A DNA stretch of 64,000 nucleotides from Roseovarius sp. (GCF_030373445.1 NZ_JAUCYU010000004.1:1-64000); one strand, 5' to 3'. Positions 8,698 to 18,638 are shown, counted from the first letter of the stretch. Numbers and translations are program-made. The notes: generated by a model not told the origin, from the sequence alone.

Positions 8698-11629
8698 GCC
8701 GTCCTCCACCCCTCGCGTCTTCGCCGTCCCGCTCGGGGTGGATTTCCCGGCGGCCCTCGTCCGCGGCCTCTCCACCCGCACCAAAGGCCACCCGCCCGAG
8801 GCGCTCGCCCGCGCCCGCCTTCTCGTCAACACCCGCCGCATGGCCCGCCGCATCCGGTCGATCTACGACGAAGGCCCCGCCTGCTTCCTCCCCCGCATCG
8901 GCCTTGTCACCGACCTTGGCGAACACGCCCTGATGGCCGACATCCCCGATCCGGTCTCCCCCCTCCGCCGCCGGCTCGAACTCCTGCAACTGGTCTCCAG
9001 GCTCCTCGACGCCCAGCCCGACCTCGCCCCGCGCAGCGCCCTCTACGACCTCGCCGACAGCCTCGCCGCCCTGATGGACGAGATGCATGGCGAAGGCGTC
9101 TCACCCGACCGGATAAGCCAGCTCGACGTCACCGACCAATCCGGCCACTGGGCCCGCATCCAAGCCTTTTTGGGCATTGTCAGACACTATTTCGACGATG
9201 CCACCACCCTGCCTGACGTCGAAACCCGCCAGCGCCTCGTCGTCGAAACCCTCGCCGATCTCTGGGCCGAGAACCCGCCGCAACACCCCATCATCGTCGC
9301 CGGCTCCACCGGCTCGCGCGGCGCCACGCAGCTCCTGATGCAAACCGTCGCCCGCCTGCCCCAGGGCGCGGTCATCCTCCCCGGCTTCGACCGCGACATG
9401 CCCCCGGACGTGTGGGACCGCCTGAACGACCCGAAAACCTCCGAAGACCACCCGCAATACCGCTTCGCCAGCTTCCTCCATGCCCTCGACCTCTCCCCCG
9501 CCGACATCCCCGACTGGTCCGACGACACCCCCGCCAGCCCCGAACGCAACCGCCTCGTCTCCCTCGCCCTCCGCCCGGCGCCGATCACCGACCAATGGCG
9601 CCGCGACGGGCCGAATCTGGCGGGAATAGAGCCTGCAATGGCCCCCGTCACCCTGCTCGAGGCCCCCTCCCCCCGCGCCGAGGCCCTCACCATCGCCCTC
9701 CGCCTGCGCGAGGCCGCCGAAAAGGGCCAAAGCGCCGCGCTCATCACCCCCGACCGCACGCTCAGCCGCCAGGTCACCGCCTCGCTCGACCGTTGGGGCA
9801 TCCTCCCCGACGACAGCGCCGGCATGCCCCTCCATCTCGCCCCGGTCGGCCGCTTCCTCCGCCACGTCGCCGAGCTCTTCCACCTCCCCCTCTCCGCCGA
9901 GGCGCTGCTCACCCTCCTGAAGCACCCGATCACCCATACCGGCGCCGATCGCGGCCCCCACCTCCGCCTCACCCGCGAGCTCGAACTCCACATCCGCCGC
10001 CACGGCCCGCCCTACCCCACGGCGCAGGACATCAACGCCTGGGCCGCCGCCTCCAAGGACCCCCACGCCGAACCCTGGGCCGCTTGGCTCATCGCCTGCT
10101 TCACCGACAAGGAACTCCCGGGCGAGGTCTCCCTCGAAGACCGCACCACGCGCCACATCGCCCTCGCCGAACAGATCGCTCGCGGCGCAGACGGCGAAAC
10201 CACCGGCAAGCTCTGGGCCGACGAGGACGGCGCCCAAGCCCTCAGAACAGTCTCTGACTTTGCCGAAAACGCCCCTCACGGCGGCGCCGTCAACGCCCGC
10301 GACTATGCCACCCTGTTCCACGCCATCCTCTCCCGCGGCGACGTGCGCAAGACGATCAAGGCCCACCCCCTCATCAGGATTTGGGGCACGCTCGAGGCCC
10401 GGGTCCAGGGCGCAGACCTCCTGATCCTCGCCGGCCTCAACGAAGGAAGCTGGCCCGATAACCCCAGCCCGGACCCCTGGCTCAACCGCGACATGCGCGC
10501 CGCCGCCGGCCTCCTCCTCCCCGAACGCCGTATCGGCCTCGCCGCGCACGACTTCCAACAGGCCCTGCTCGCCCCCGAGGTCTGGATCACCCGCTCGATC
10601 CGCTCCGACGACACCGAAACCGTCCCATCCCGCTGGCTCAACCGCCTGCAAAACCTCCTTTCCGGCCTCCCCGATCAGGGCGGCAAGGCGGCGCTCGACC
10701 AAATGCGCCAACGCGGCCGGCACTGGCTTGACCTCGCGAAGGCCTTCGAGGACCCCGGCACCACCCCCGCCGAAACCCGTCCCTCGCCCAAGCCGCCGAC
10801 CGCGGCACGCCCCAAACAACTCTCCGTTACGCAGATTCAGAGACTGATCCGCGACCCCTACGCCATCTACGCCCGTCACGTCCTCCGCCTCGAACCGCTC
10901 GACCCGCTGATGCGCGTGCCCGATGCCCTCCTCCGCGGCACCGTCATCCACGAAGCCCTCGAACGCTTCATCGACGCCACCCGAGACACCCCCGAAGAGA
11001 TCACCCGCGACCGGCTCATCGCCGAAACCGCCACTGTCCTCGCCGAGGCCGTCCCCTGGGCCGACACCCGCGCCATGTGGCAGGCCAAGCTCGAACGCGC
11101 CGCCGATACCTTCATCGAGGGCGAACACGCCCGCCGCCAGTTCGCCCAGCCCGCCGCGCTCGAGGCCAAGGGCGCCGCCGACCTCCCAGAGCTCGACTTC
11201 CGCCTCACCGCCAAGGCCGACCGGATCGACATTGACCCCGCCGGCAACCTCCACCTCTACGACTACAAGACCGGCAAGGCGCCTTCGAAAGACCAACAGA
11301 AACACTTCGACAAGCAGCTCCTCCTCTCCGCCGCCATCGCCACGCAATCCGGCTTCGGCCCCATTGCCCCGGCAAAAGTCGCCCGCGCTGTCTTCATCAG
11401 CCTCGGCAGCGGCAAACCCGAGGAACCCGCGCCATTAGACACTGAACCACCCGAAAAGGTCTGGGAAGAGTTCCGCGAACTGATCGCCCGCTACATGTCC
11501 CCCGACCTCGGCTACACCTCCCGCCGCGCGCTGGAGAAGACAATCGACACCGGCGACTACGACCAGCTCGCCCGCTTCGGCGAATGGGACATCACCGACG
11601 ACCCCGACCCGTGCGAGGTGGGCCAATGA
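8690..11629 (+). CDS. addB: Double-strand break repair protein AddB (helicase-like/nuclease subunit)
   Basis: A 979-residue alphaproteobacterial AddB. It has a degenerate helicase core and a C-terminal RecB-type nuclease: His in GTVIHEALERF, Asp in TAKADRID, and the catalytic Lys in LYDYKTGKAPS. With AddA it resects broken DNA ends to load RecA, replacing RecBCD. It starts inside the end of murU and ends overlapping addA by 4 bases (ATGA), so the two subunits are translationally coupled. Its codons end overwhelmingly in C, which opens long shadow frames on the opposite strand. Confidence 0.95.
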   Translation: MFEPSSTPRVFAVPLGVDFPAALVRGLSTRTKGHPPEALARARLLVNTRRMARRIRSIYDEGPACFLPRIGLVTDLGEHALMADIPDPVSPLRRRLELLQLVSRLLDAQPDLAPRSALYDLADSLAALMDEMHGEGVSPDRISQLDVTDQSGHWARIQAFLGIVRHYFDDATTLPDVETRQRLVVETLADLWAENPPQHPIIVAGSTGSRGATQLLMQTVARLPQGAVILPGFDRDMPPDVWDRLNDPKTSEDHPQYRFASFLHALDLSPADIPDWSDDTPASPERNRLVSLALRPAPITDQWRRDGPNLAGIEPAMAPVTLLEAPSPRAEALTIALRLREAAEKGQSAALITPDRTLSRQVTASLDRWGILPDDSAGMPLHLAPVGRFLRHVAELFHLPLSAEALLTLLKHPITHTGADRGPHLRLTRELELHIRRHGPPYPTAQDINAWAAASKDPHAEPWAAWLIACFTDKELPGEVSLEDRTTRHIALAEQIARGADGETTGKLWADEDGAQALRTVSDFAENAPHGGAVNARDYATLFHAILSRGDVRKTIKAHPLIRIWGTLEARVQGADLLILAGLNEGSWPDNPSPDPWLNRDMRAAAGLLLPERRIGLAAHDFQQALLAPEVWITRSIRSDDTETVPSRWLNRLQNLLSGLPDQGGKAALDQMRQRGRHWLDLAKAFEDPGTTPAETRPSPKPPTAARPKQLSVTQIQRLIRDPYAIYARHVLRLEPLDPLMRVPDALLRGTVIHEALERFIDATRDTPEEITRDRLIAETATVLAEAVPWADTRAMWQAKLERAADTFIEGEHARRQFAQPAALEAKGAADLPELDFRLTAKADRIDIDPAGNLHLYDYKTGKAPSKDQQKHFDKQLLLSAAIATQSGFGPIAPAKVARAVFISLGSGKPEEPAPLDTEPPEKVWEEFRELIARYMSPDLGYTSRRALEKTIDTGDYDQLARFGEWDITDDPDPCEVGQ

Positions 11630-14600
11630 TCGGTCATAACGAAGCCACCCTGCGCCAGATCAAGGCCGCCATGCCCGACCGCTCCACCTGGCTCTCCGCC
11701 AACGCGGGCTCGGGCAAAACCAAGGTACTGACCGACCGCGTCGCCCGCCTGCTTCTCGATCAGGTCGACCCCCAGCACATCCTCTGCCTCACCTACACCA
11801 AGGCCGCCGCCTCCGAGATGCAGAACCGGCTGTTCAACACCCTCGGTGAATGGGCCATGCTTCCCGACGAGGCGCTGACGGCCAAGCTTCAGACCCTCGG
11901 CCACGAGCTTGTGATCACAAACGACACGCTCAACCACGCCCGCCGCCTCTTCGCCCGCGCCATCGAAACCCCCGGCGGCCTGAAAATCCAGACGATCCAC
12001 TCCTTCTGCTCCGCCCTCCTCCGCCGTTTCCCGCTCGAGGCCGGCGTGACGCCCCAGTTCACCGAGATGGAAGACCGCGCCGCCACCCTCCTGCGCGCCG
12101 AGATCGTCGAGGCCCTCGCCTCCGGCCCCCAGGCCGACACGCTCTACACCCTCGCCCGCCACCACACCGGCGAAACGCTCGACGAACTGACGCAGGAAAT
12201 CGTCAACAACAGGGCCGCTTTCGACACGCCCGCCTCCGACGAATGGCTCGAGAACCTCTTCGATCTCCCCCCCGGCACCACCCGCGACAGCATCGCGGCA
12301 AGCGTCTTTCTCGGCGGCGAAATGGAGCTGCTGGATTCGCTCTGCGCGGCGCTGGCGGCCAGCGGCCCAAGCGATCAAGGGGCGGGCACCAAGCTCACCA
12401 GCATAACCAGCCCAGGCTTCGACTGCCTTGCAATTCTCGAAAACGTCTTCCTCACCGGCCCCGGCGCCAAAGAGCCTTTTTCCGCCAAGATAGGGTCTTT
12501 TCCAACCAAGGCCTGCCGGGAATCCAATGCGGCCCTGATGCCCCAGCTCGAGGCCCTCATGGCCCGCGTCGAAACCGCCCGTGCCCAGCGCATCGCCCTT
12601 CAGGCAAAGGAGCGAACCGCCGCCCTCCACGCCTTCGCCCGGGTCTTCCTCCCGGCCTACGAGCAGGCCAAGCTGCTCCGCGGCTGGCTCGATTTCGACG
12701 ACCTGATCCTCAAGGCCCGCGACCTGCTGACCGATCGCAAGGTCGCCGACTGGGTGCTTTTCAAGCTCGATGGCGGGCTCGACCATATCCTCGTCGACGA
12801 GGCCCAGGATACCTCGCCCGTCCAATGGCAGGTCATCGAACGCCTCGCCCAGGAATTCACCAGCGGCCAGGGCACCCGCCCCGATACGCCCCGCACCATC
12901 TTCGTCGTCGGCGACAAGAAACAGTCGATCTATTCCTTCCAGGGCGCCGACCCGCGTGAATTCGACCGGATGAAATCCGAGTTCGCGGCGCGTCTCTCGA
13001 ACAATGAAACCCCGCTGCAGGATATGGAGATGGAGTTCTCCTTCCGCTCCTCCCGCGCCATTCTGGATACAGTCGACGCCACCTTCGAAAATCACGAATC
13101 CAGCGGGTTCGGTGACGGTTCCGGACACAAGGCCTTCAAGGAGCAGATGCCCGGCCGCGTCGACCTCTGGCCGCTGATCGAGGCGCCCGAGAAGCCGGAA
13201 GACCCTGACTGGTTCGACCCGGTCGACGTCAAGGCGCCCGACGATCCGGCCCGCGTTCTGGCCAAGACGCTTGCGCAGACCATCAAGGCCATGATCGGCA
13301 CGCCGCTTCCCGACCAGGCCGGCGAAACCGCCCGGCCGATCGAGGCGGGCGATATCCTCATCCTCGTCCGCCGCCGCTCGGCCCTCTTCCACGACGTCAT
13401 CCGCGAATGCAAGGCGCTGGGCCTGCCCGTCGCCGGGGCCGACCGGCTCAAGGTCGGCGCGGAACTGGCGGTGAAGGACCTCGCCGCGCTCCTCTCCTTC
13501 CTCGCCACACCCGAGGATGACCTGGCGCTCGCCACCGCCTTACGCTCGCCGCTCTTCGGCTGGTCCGAGGCGCAGCTTTACGAGTTGGCCCATGACAGGG
13601 TCGAAAAATACCTCTGGGCCGAGCTTCGCAACCGGGCCGATGATTTCCCCGAAACCATGGCCATCCTCGGCGACCTCCGCCGCCAGGCCGACTACCTCCG
13701 CCCCTACGAGATCATCGAACGCATTCTCATCCGCCACGATGGCCGCCGCAAACTCCTCGCCCGCCTTGGGCAGGAGGCCGAAGACGGCATCGACGCCCTG
13801 CTCATGCAGGCGCTCGCCTATGAACGCAACGCCGTCGACAGCCTCACCGGCTTCCTCGTCTGGATGGAAACCGACGACCTCGAGATCAAGCGCCAGATGG
13901 ACAATGCCGGCAACCGCATCCGGGTGATGACCGTCCACGGCGCCAAGGGCCTCGAATCCCCCGTGGTGATCCTGCCCGACACCAACCAGTGGCCGATGAA
14001 CCTGCGCGAAAAGACAGCCCAGACAGGCGGCACCCTGGTCTGGCGCATGACGGGCCAGGACATCCCCGCCTCGCAGCGGCAGGCCGACGACGATGCCAGG
14101 GCCGCCCAACGGGCCGAGCGCGACCGCCTGCTCTATGTCGCCATGACCCGCGCCGAGCAATGGCTCATTGTCTCGGCAGCGGGCAAACTTGGCACCGACG
14201 GGCTGAGCTGGCACGACAAGGTCCGCGCCGGGCTGGATAAGACGGGCGCCGTGCCGCTCGCCACCGAACACGGTCCGGGCCTGCGTTACCAGGTCGGCGA
14301 CTGGCCCGCCTCCGCCACCGCAACCGAACGACCTGACGACACCGAAACAGTCTCTGTTCCGCCCTATTTCACGCAGATCGCCCCCGAACCACAGCTCCCC
14401 GCCCCGCCCCTCAGCCCCTCCACCGATCTCGGCGGCGCCAAGGCCCTGCCCGGCGAGGACGGGCTCGACGAAGACACCGCCAAGCGCCGCGGCCGCCAGA
14501 TCCACCTGCTGCTCGAAACCCTCGCCGGCACGTCCGAGGCCGGCTGGCCCGATCTCTCCGCCCGCATCCTCTCGCAAGGCGAAGACGCCGCCACCGGCGA

Positions 14601-14994
14601 CGAACTGACCGCCCTCACCACCGCTGCCGGCACCGTCCTCAAGGCCCCCGCCTTGGCCGATATCTTCACACCCGATGCCCTGCTCGAAGTCCCCGTAACC
14701 GCCCGGCTGGATGCCCTGAACGGCGCCCGCATCCACGGCATCATCGACCGGCTCATCGTCACCCCCACCCACGTGACCGCCATCGACTACAAGACCAACG
14801 CCATCGTCCCCGCCACGCCCGAGGCCTGCCCCGAGGGCCTCCTCCGCCAGATGGGCGCCTATGCCCACGCCCTCCAACAGCTCTACCCCGACCGTGAAAT
14901 CAAAACCGCGCTGCTCTGGACGCAAACCGCCCAGCTCATGCACCTGCCACACGATCTTGTGACGGCCGCCCTGTGCAACACCCATATACCTTGA
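11626..14994 (+). CDS. addA: ATP-dependent helicase/nuclease subunit AddA
   Basis: A 1122-residue UvrD-like superfamily 1 helicase with a C-terminal nuclease. Walker A is SANAGSGKTKVLTDRV near residue 25, motif II is ILVDEAQDTSPVQWQV, motif III includes VVGDKKQSIYSFQGAD, and motif VI is LLYVAMTRAEQWL. The nuclease residues appear in HGIIDRL and VTAIDYKTNA near the C-terminus. It forms the AddAB complex with the gene just upstream. The -35 hexamer of the trxA promoter overlaps its stop codon, and no hairpin separates the two genes. Confidence 0.96.
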   Translation: MIGHNEATLRQIKAAMPDRSTWLSANAGSGKTKVLTDRVARLLLDQVDPQHILCLTYTKAAASEMQNRLFNTLGEWAMLPDEALTAKLQTLGHELVITNDTLNHARRLFARAIETPGGLKIQTIHSFCSALLRRFPLEAGVTPQFTEMEDRAATLLRAEIVEALASGPQADTLYTLARHHTGETLDELTQEIVNNRAAFDTPASDEWLENLFDLPPGTTRDSIAASVFLGGEMELLDSLCAALAASGPSDQGAGTKLTSITSPGFDCLAILENVFLTGPGAKEPFSAKIGSFPTKACRESNAALMPQLEALMARVETARAQRIALQAKERTAALHAFARVFLPAYEQAKLLRGWLDFDDLILKARDLLTDRKVADWVLFKLDGGLDHILVDEAQDTSPVQWQVIERLAQEFTSGQGTRPDTPRTIFVVGDKKQSIYSFQGADPREFDRMKSEFAARLSNNETPLQDMEMEFSFRSSRAILDTVDATFENHESSGFGDGSGHKAFKEQMPGRVDLWPLIEAPEKPEDPDWFDPVDVKAPDDPARVLAKTLAQTIKAMIGTPLPDQAGETARPIEAGDILILVRRRSALFHDVIRECKALGLPVAGADRLKVGAELAVKDLAALLSFLATPEDDLALATALRSPLFGWSEAQLYELAHDRVEKYLWAELRNRADDFPETMAILGDLRRQADYLRPYEIIERILIRHDGRRKLLARLGQEAEDGIDALLMQALAYERNAVDSLTGFLVWMETDDLEIKRQMDNAGNRIRVMTVHGAKGLESPVVILPDTNQWPMNLREKTAQTGGTLVWRMTGQDIPASQRQADDDARAAQRAERDRLLYVAMTRAEQWLIVSAAGKLGTDGLSWHDKVRAGLDKTGAVPLATEHGPGLRYQVGDWPASATATERPDDTETVSVPPYFTQIAPEPQLPAPPLSPSTDLGGAKALPGEDGLDEDTAKRRGRQIHLLLETLAGTSEAGWPDLSARILSQGEDAATGDELTALTTAAGTVLKAPALADIFTPDALLEVPVTARLDALNGARIHGIIDRLIVTPTHVTAIDYKTNAIVPATPEACPEGLLRQMGAYAHALQQLYPDREIKTALLWTQTAQLMHLPHDLVTAALCNTHIP

Positions 14995-15019
14995 CGCGCC
15001 CGGCCCCGCTTCCTAGGTT
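14991..15019 (+). promoter_or_regulatory. Sigma-70 type promoter of trxA
   Basis: TTGACG (14991-14996), 17 bases, TAGGTT (15014-15019), 38 bases before the trxA ATG. The -35 element includes the addA stop codon. Spacing is ideal and the -35 differs from consensus by one base. Confidence 0.7.
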
Positions 15020-15057
15020 GCGATCCCAAGCCACACCTCTTTCCCGGGAGAACCGAA

Positions 15058-15378
15058 ATGCCCACAGTTGCCGTAACTGACGATACGTTCGACGCCGAAG
15101 TGAAGAATTCCGATATCCCCGTCGTGGTGGATTTCTGGGCCGAATGGTGCGGCCCCTGCAAACAGATCGGCCCCGCGCTGGAGGAGATCTCGACCGAGAT
15201 GAACGGCAAGGTCAAGATCGCCAAGGTCGACGTTGACTCGAACCCCAACACCGCCACCCAGTTGGGCATCCGCGGCATCCCAGCGCTGTTCATCTTCAAG
15301 AACGGCGAGGTGATTTCCAACCGCGCCGGCGCCGCCCCCAAGGCCGCGCTGCAAAGCTGGATCGAAGACAGCATCTGA
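15058..15378 (+). CDS. trxA: Thioredoxin 1
   Basis: A 106-residue cytosolic thioredoxin, full length, with the active site [16 protein letters not shown] at about residues 25-40 and the conserved cis-Pro in [13 protein letters not shown]. It keeps protein thiols reduced and supplies electrons to ribonucleotide reductase and methionine sulfoxide reductases (an msrA lies at 48.6 kb). It has its own promoter and is followed by a strong intrinsic terminator, so it is probably monocistronic. Confidence 0.98.
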   Translation: MPTVAVTDDTFDAEVKNSDIPVVVDFWAEWCGPCKQIGPALEEISTEMNGKVKIAKVDVDSNPNTATQLGIRGIPALFIFKNGEVISNRAGAAPKAALQSWIEDSI

Positions 15379-15403
15379 TCTTCCCTTTTTGGGTTTGACA
15401 GGA

Positions 15404-15434
15404 ACGGGTCGCCTTTTGGCGGCCCGTTTTTTTT
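15404..15434 (+). terminator. Intrinsic terminator of trxA
   Basis: A 10-bp stem, ACGGGTCGCC pairing with GGCGGCCCGT (one G-T pair), with a TTTT loop, followed by eight T residues ending at 15434. It begins 26 bases after the trxA stop. Confidence 0.92.
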
Positions 15435-15476
15435 GGGGCTCTGCCCCAGACCCCGGGATATTTCCGGCCAGAAGAA
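15435..15476 (+). repeat. Palindromic intergenic repeat-like segment
   Basis: Directly after the trxA terminator comes GGGGC-TCT-GCCCC (15435-15447), then AGACCCCGGGATATTTCCGG and a purine-rich GCCAGAAGAA. The layout matches short palindromic elements I remember as recurring between genes in Rhodobacterales chromosomes. Only one copy is in this window, so its repeat status is an inference. Confidence 0.45.
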
Positions 15477-15525
15477 CCACGGGGGCGGCTTTTCTTTTGG
15501 CGGCGGGAGTGGTTCTTTACAGCCC

Positions 15526-16674
15526 ATGACGCTGACCAATTCCGATATTGCCGAGCTCATCACCCTCCGGCGCGACCTGCACCGCACGCCCGAACTCTCG
15601 GGTGAGGAGGCGGCGACGGCCAAGCGCATCCTCTTCGCCTTGTCCCCCTTCCGGCCGGACGAGCTGATCACCGGCCTTGGCGGCCATGGCATCGCGGCGG
15701 TTTACCAGGGGGTCGAGCCGGGGCCCACCGTGCTCTTCCGCTGCGAGCTCGACGCGCTGCCGATCCACGAGACCGGGCAGCCGGAGTACCGCTCCGAAAC
15801 CGATGGCAAGGGGCACCTCTGCGGGCATGACGGGCATATGGCCATCCTCACCGGCCTTGCCCGCCGTCTCTCCCGCCAGCGACCCGCCAAGGGACGCGCC
15901 GTTCTGCTCTACCAGCCGGCCGAGGAAACCGGCGCCGGCGCGGCCGAGGTCATCGCCGACCCGAAATTCGACCCTGTTTCACCCGATTACGCCTTTTCCC
16001 TCCACAACATGCCCGGCCTGCCCCTCGGCGCGATCGGCCTTGCCGAGGGCCCCGTCAACTGCGCGTCGCGCGGCCTGCACCTGACCCTCACGGGCAAATC
16101 CGCCCACGCCTCCAACCCTGAAAGCGGCACCTCGCCGATGGCCGCGGTCGCCTCCCTCATGCCCGCCCTCACAGCCCTCGGCCAGGGCCGGCTCGGGCAG
16201 CCCGCCTTCAAGCTCGTCACCGTCACCCACCTGCGCATGGGCGAGCCCGCCTTCGGCATCGCCCCGGGCGAGGCCACGCTTTACGCCACGCTTCGCACCC
16301 TCACCGATGACGGGATGGACGACCTCGTGAACGACGCGCTCACCCTGATCACCCACGCGGCCGATCAACACGGCCTTACCGCCGCCCACACGTTCGAAGA
16401 CATCTTCCTCCATTCCGAGAACCACCCCGAGGCCACCGCCCACCTCCGCCGCGCCCTCGACACGCTGCAAATCCCCCACGACACCGCCGGCCAGCCCTGG
16501 CGCGCGTCCGAGGATTTCGGCCGCTTCGGCCACACCGCCAAATCCGCCATGTTCCTCCTCGGCGCAGGCGAAACCCATGCCGCGCTGCATAATCCCGATT
16601 ACGACTTCCCGGATGACCTGATCGCACCGGCCGTGCGGATCTTCGAACAGGTGGCGCGCGACCTGCTGGGCTGA
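15526..16674 (+). CDS. M20-family amidohydrolase (hippurate hydrolase/IAA-amino acid hydrolase type)
   Basis: A 382-residue zinc-dependent amidohydrolase. Visible family motifs are [15 protein letters not shown], the metal-binding Cys/His in [12 protein letters not shown], the catalytic Glu pair in [10 protein letters not shown], and the dimerisation-domain segment [10 protein letters not shown]. Such enzymes cleave N-acyl or N-aryl amides of amino acids; the substrate cannot be told. ATG 15526 was chosen because the M20 start motif follows at once; the upstream open frame runs through the repeat element. The Shine-Dalgarno is poor. No signal peptide. Confidence 0.88.
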   Translation: MTLTNSDIAELITLRRDLHRTPELSGEEAATAKRILFALSPFRPDELITGLGGHGIAAVYQGVEPGPTVLFRCELDALPIHETGQPEYRSETDGKGHLCGHDGHMAILTGLARRLSRQRPAKGRAVLLYQPAEETGAGAAEVIADPKFDPVSPDYAFSLHNMPGLPLGAIGLAEGPVNCASRGLHLTLTGKSAHASNPESGTSPMAAVASLMPALTALGQGRLGQPAFKLVTVTHLRMGEPAFGIAPGEATLYATLRTLTDDGMDDLVNDALTLITHAADQHGLTAAHTFEDIFLHSENHPEATAHLRRALDTLQIPHDTAGQPWRASEDFGRFGHTAKSAMFLLGAGETHAALHNPDYDFPDDLIAPAVRIFEQVARDLLG

Positions 16675-16680
16675 TCCGCC

Positions 16681-16710
16681 CTTGCACCCCGCGCCCGCCC
16701 CTTCCATATA
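16681..16710 (+). promoter_or_regulatory. Heat-shock (RpoH-type) promoter candidate for hslV
   Basis: CTTGCAC (16681-16687), 14 bases, then TTCCATAT with CCATAT at 16704-16709, fits the sigma-32 pattern CTTGAAA-N14-CCCCATNT well, and lies 27 bases before the hslV start. The same DNA can be read as a sigma-70 promoter (TTGCAC-17-CATATA). Confidence 0.6.
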
Positions 16711-16736
16711 CCCCCGAGAACAAAGCGGAGGCCCCC

Positions 16737-17291
16737 ATGACCCAAGAATTCCCCGGCTGGCACGGCACCACCATCATCGCCGTCCGCAAAGGCGACGAGG
16801 TTGTCGTGGCCGGCGACGGGCAGGTCAGCCTTGGCCAGACCGTCATCAAGGGCACCGCCCGCAAGGTCCGCCGGCTCAGCCCGGGCGGCTATGACGTGGT
16901 CGCCGGTTTCGCGGGTTCGACCGCCGATGCCTTCTCGCTGCTGGAACGGCTCGAAGCCAAGCTCGAGGCCACACCAGGCCAATTGCAGCGCGCCAGCGTC
17001 GAGCTGGCGAAAGACTGGCGCACCGACAAGTACCTGCAAAAGCTCGAGGCGATGCTGATCGTTACCGACGGGTCACAGCTTTACGTGATCACCGGCGCGG
17101 GCGACGTGCTGGAACCCGAACATGACATCGCGGCCATCGGCTCGGGCGGCAACTTTGCCCTCGCCGCCGCCCGCGGCATGATGGACAGCGACAAGTCGGC
17201 CGAGGAGATCGCCCGCGCCGCCATGGCCATCGCGTCGGATATCTGCGTCTACACCAACGGCAACCTGACCGTGGAAACCATCGGCAAATGA
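16737..17291 (+). CDS. hslV: ATP-dependent protease proteolytic subunit HslV (ClpQ)
   Basis: A 184-residue proteasome-like threonine protease. The N-terminal propeptide [10 protein letters not shown] ends before [11 protein letters not shown], so the mature nucleophile is Thr11. [20 protein letters not shown] and the C-terminal [11 protein letters not shown] are typical. It forms the HslVU complex with the HslU ATPase, whose gene begins 1.77 kb downstream instead of next door. A heat-shock type promoter precedes it. Its stop overlaps the following membrane-protein gene by 4 bases. Confidence 0.97.
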   Translation: MTQEFPGWHGTTIIAVRKGDEVVVAGDGQVSLGQTVIKGTARKVRRLSPGGYDVVAGFAGSTADAFSLLERLEAKLEATPGQLQRASVELAKDWRTDKYLQKLEAMLIVTDGSQLYVITGAGDVLEPEHDIAAIGSGGNFALAAARGMMDSDKSAEEIARAAMAIASDICVYTNGNLTVETIGK

Positions 17292-18349
17292 TCGGGCGCG
17301 ACGATCTTCGCGCAGGCGTTTCGGCTGGAATCGTCTCTGAAGCACAGGCCGCCTCTCTGGCCAGCCTCGCCGACAGCCGCCGGGGGGCGCGAGAGAACCT
17401 GGCGCCGGGCGATGAACCCTTCGAGCTCTTCAAGGGCTTCAACGAGATCTTCATCGTCGTCGGCCTCGTCATCCTCGCCTCAGGCTGGATCGCGGTGAAC
17501 GCGGCCACCATGCTGACCGAGATCGTCGATTACCGCACGCAGGTCATCACCATGGCGCTCGTCGGCGCGGGCGTGCTCTGGCTCCTGTCGGAATACTTCG
17601 TCCGCCGCCGCCGCATGGTCGCGCCGGCCATCGCGTTGTCGATCCTGTTCTTCGCCAACGCGGTCACCGGGCTGGCGGCCAGCCTCTCGGAAATCTTCAT
17701 GCTCGCGCAGGAGGATTACTCCAGCCTGCCGCTCCCCACCTTCCTCGCCACGCTGGCGCTCTTCGTCTTCTGGTGGCGCTTCCGGGTGCCCTTTGCCATG
17801 GCGATGATCGCCATCGGGCTCTTCGCGGTGGCCATGCTGCTCGCGGCCACCTCCGCCGGCACACCGGACAACCTCGACGACCTGTTCCTCCTGTCGGCGG
17901 GCGGCCCCTTCGCCTTCATCACGCTGGTCCTGGGCTTCGCCGTCTTCCTCGTCGCCATGTGGTTCGACATGAGCGACCCGCACCGCGTCACCCGCCGCTC
18001 GGCCAACGGCTTCTGGCTTCACGTGGTCGCGGCGCCCGCGCTGGTGAACACCATCGCCCTCACCCTGCTCGACCGCGACACCGCCGGCTCCAACATCCTG
18101 CTGGTGGCGGTGCTGGCCTTCTTCGCCCTCGTCGCCATCGTGATCGACCGCCGCTCCTTCCTGCTGGCGGCCATCGGCTATTCGGTGGCGCTGGCCTTCA
18201 CCGTCCTCGGCGGCGACGGCGCGCCCACGACCGTGCTCTCCCTCGGCATTGTCCTGCTGATCCTCGGCGCCTTCTGGGAAAAGATCCGCGCGCGGCTGCT
18301 CCGGCTCATGCCCTTCCTGCCGCTCGACCGGCTGCCGCCCTCGGCGTGA
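17288..18349 (+). CDS. Polytopic membrane protein of unknown function, coupled to hslV
   Basis: A 353-residue protein. A soluble N-terminus of about 50 residues is followed by about ten hydrophobic segments, for example [35 protein letters not shown] and [16 protein letters not shown] do not recognise a characterised family; the general layout recalls DUF2157-type membrane proteins, which is only a weak impression. The ATG overlaps the hslV stop (ATGA), suggesting co-translation with the protease subunit. Charged residues are mostly in short loops and the C-terminus; no cysteine motif or nucleotide-binding loop is visible. Confidence 0.78.
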   Translation: MIGRDDLRAGVSAGIVSEAQAASLASLADSRRGARENLAPGDEPFELFKGFNEIFIVVGLVILASGWIAVNAATMLTEIVDYRTQVITMALVGAGVLWLLSEYFVRRRRMVAPAIALSILFFANAVTGLAASLSEIFMLAQEDYSSLPLPTFLATLALFVFWWRFRVPFAMAMIAIGLFAVAMLLAATSAGTPDNLDDLFLLSAGGPFAFITLVLGFAVFLVAMWFDMSDPHRVTRRSANGFWLHVVAAPALVNTIALTLLDRDTAGSNILLVAVLAFFALVAIVIDRRSFLLAAIGYSVALAFTVLGGDGAPTTVLSLGIVLLILGAFWEKIRARLLRLMPFLPLDRLPPSA

Positions 18350-18353
18350 CGGG

Positions 18354-18638
18354 CTAGCCTTTCTTCTCCACCGCGTCCTTGTAGGCCCGCAGAACCGCGT
18401 TCATCCGCGTCTGGTAGCCCTTGCCCTGGCTCCGGAAGAACGCGATGATATCCTCGTCGATCCGCAACGAAATCAGCTTCTTCGGCGACGGCTCGACCAG
18501 CTCGGCCTTGGCCCAATCCACGTCGATCTCCGCCTCGCCCTCATGATCCGGGGCCGAATTCACGCGGTCCCAATCAGTCCGGCTTTTGGTTTTCCGCATC
18601 TCGTCGAGCGACATGCGCGTCATATGCTTCCCGCTCAT
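18354..18638 (-). CDS. brnA: BrnA-family antitoxin
   Basis: A 94-residue antitoxin that should bind BrnT and repress the operon. The N-terminus (MSGKHMTRMSLDEMRKTK) is the toxin-binding half; the C-terminal half, KKLISLRIDEDIIAFFRSQG followed by KGYQTRMNAVLRAY, is the ribbon-helix-helix DNA-binding domain of this family. It overlaps the end of brnT by 65 bases if started at ATG 18638 (GGAGG upstream); ATG 18623 is an alternative. It ends 4 bases from the convergent membrane-protein gene. Confidence 0.9.
   Translation of the reverse strand: MSGKHMTRMSLDEMRKTKSRTDWDRVNSAPDHEGEAEIDVDWAKAELVEPSPKKLISLRIDEDIIAFFRSQGKGYQTRMNAVLRAYKDAVEKKG

Noticed and set aside
9101..11347. 748-codon open frame antisense to addB (and similar long antisense frames through 5-16 kb)
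   Set aside because: It is composition-driven: C-ending codons in addB remove stops on the other strand. Its translation is low-complexity Gly/Glu/Val with no family motif, and AddB motifs fill the sense strand.
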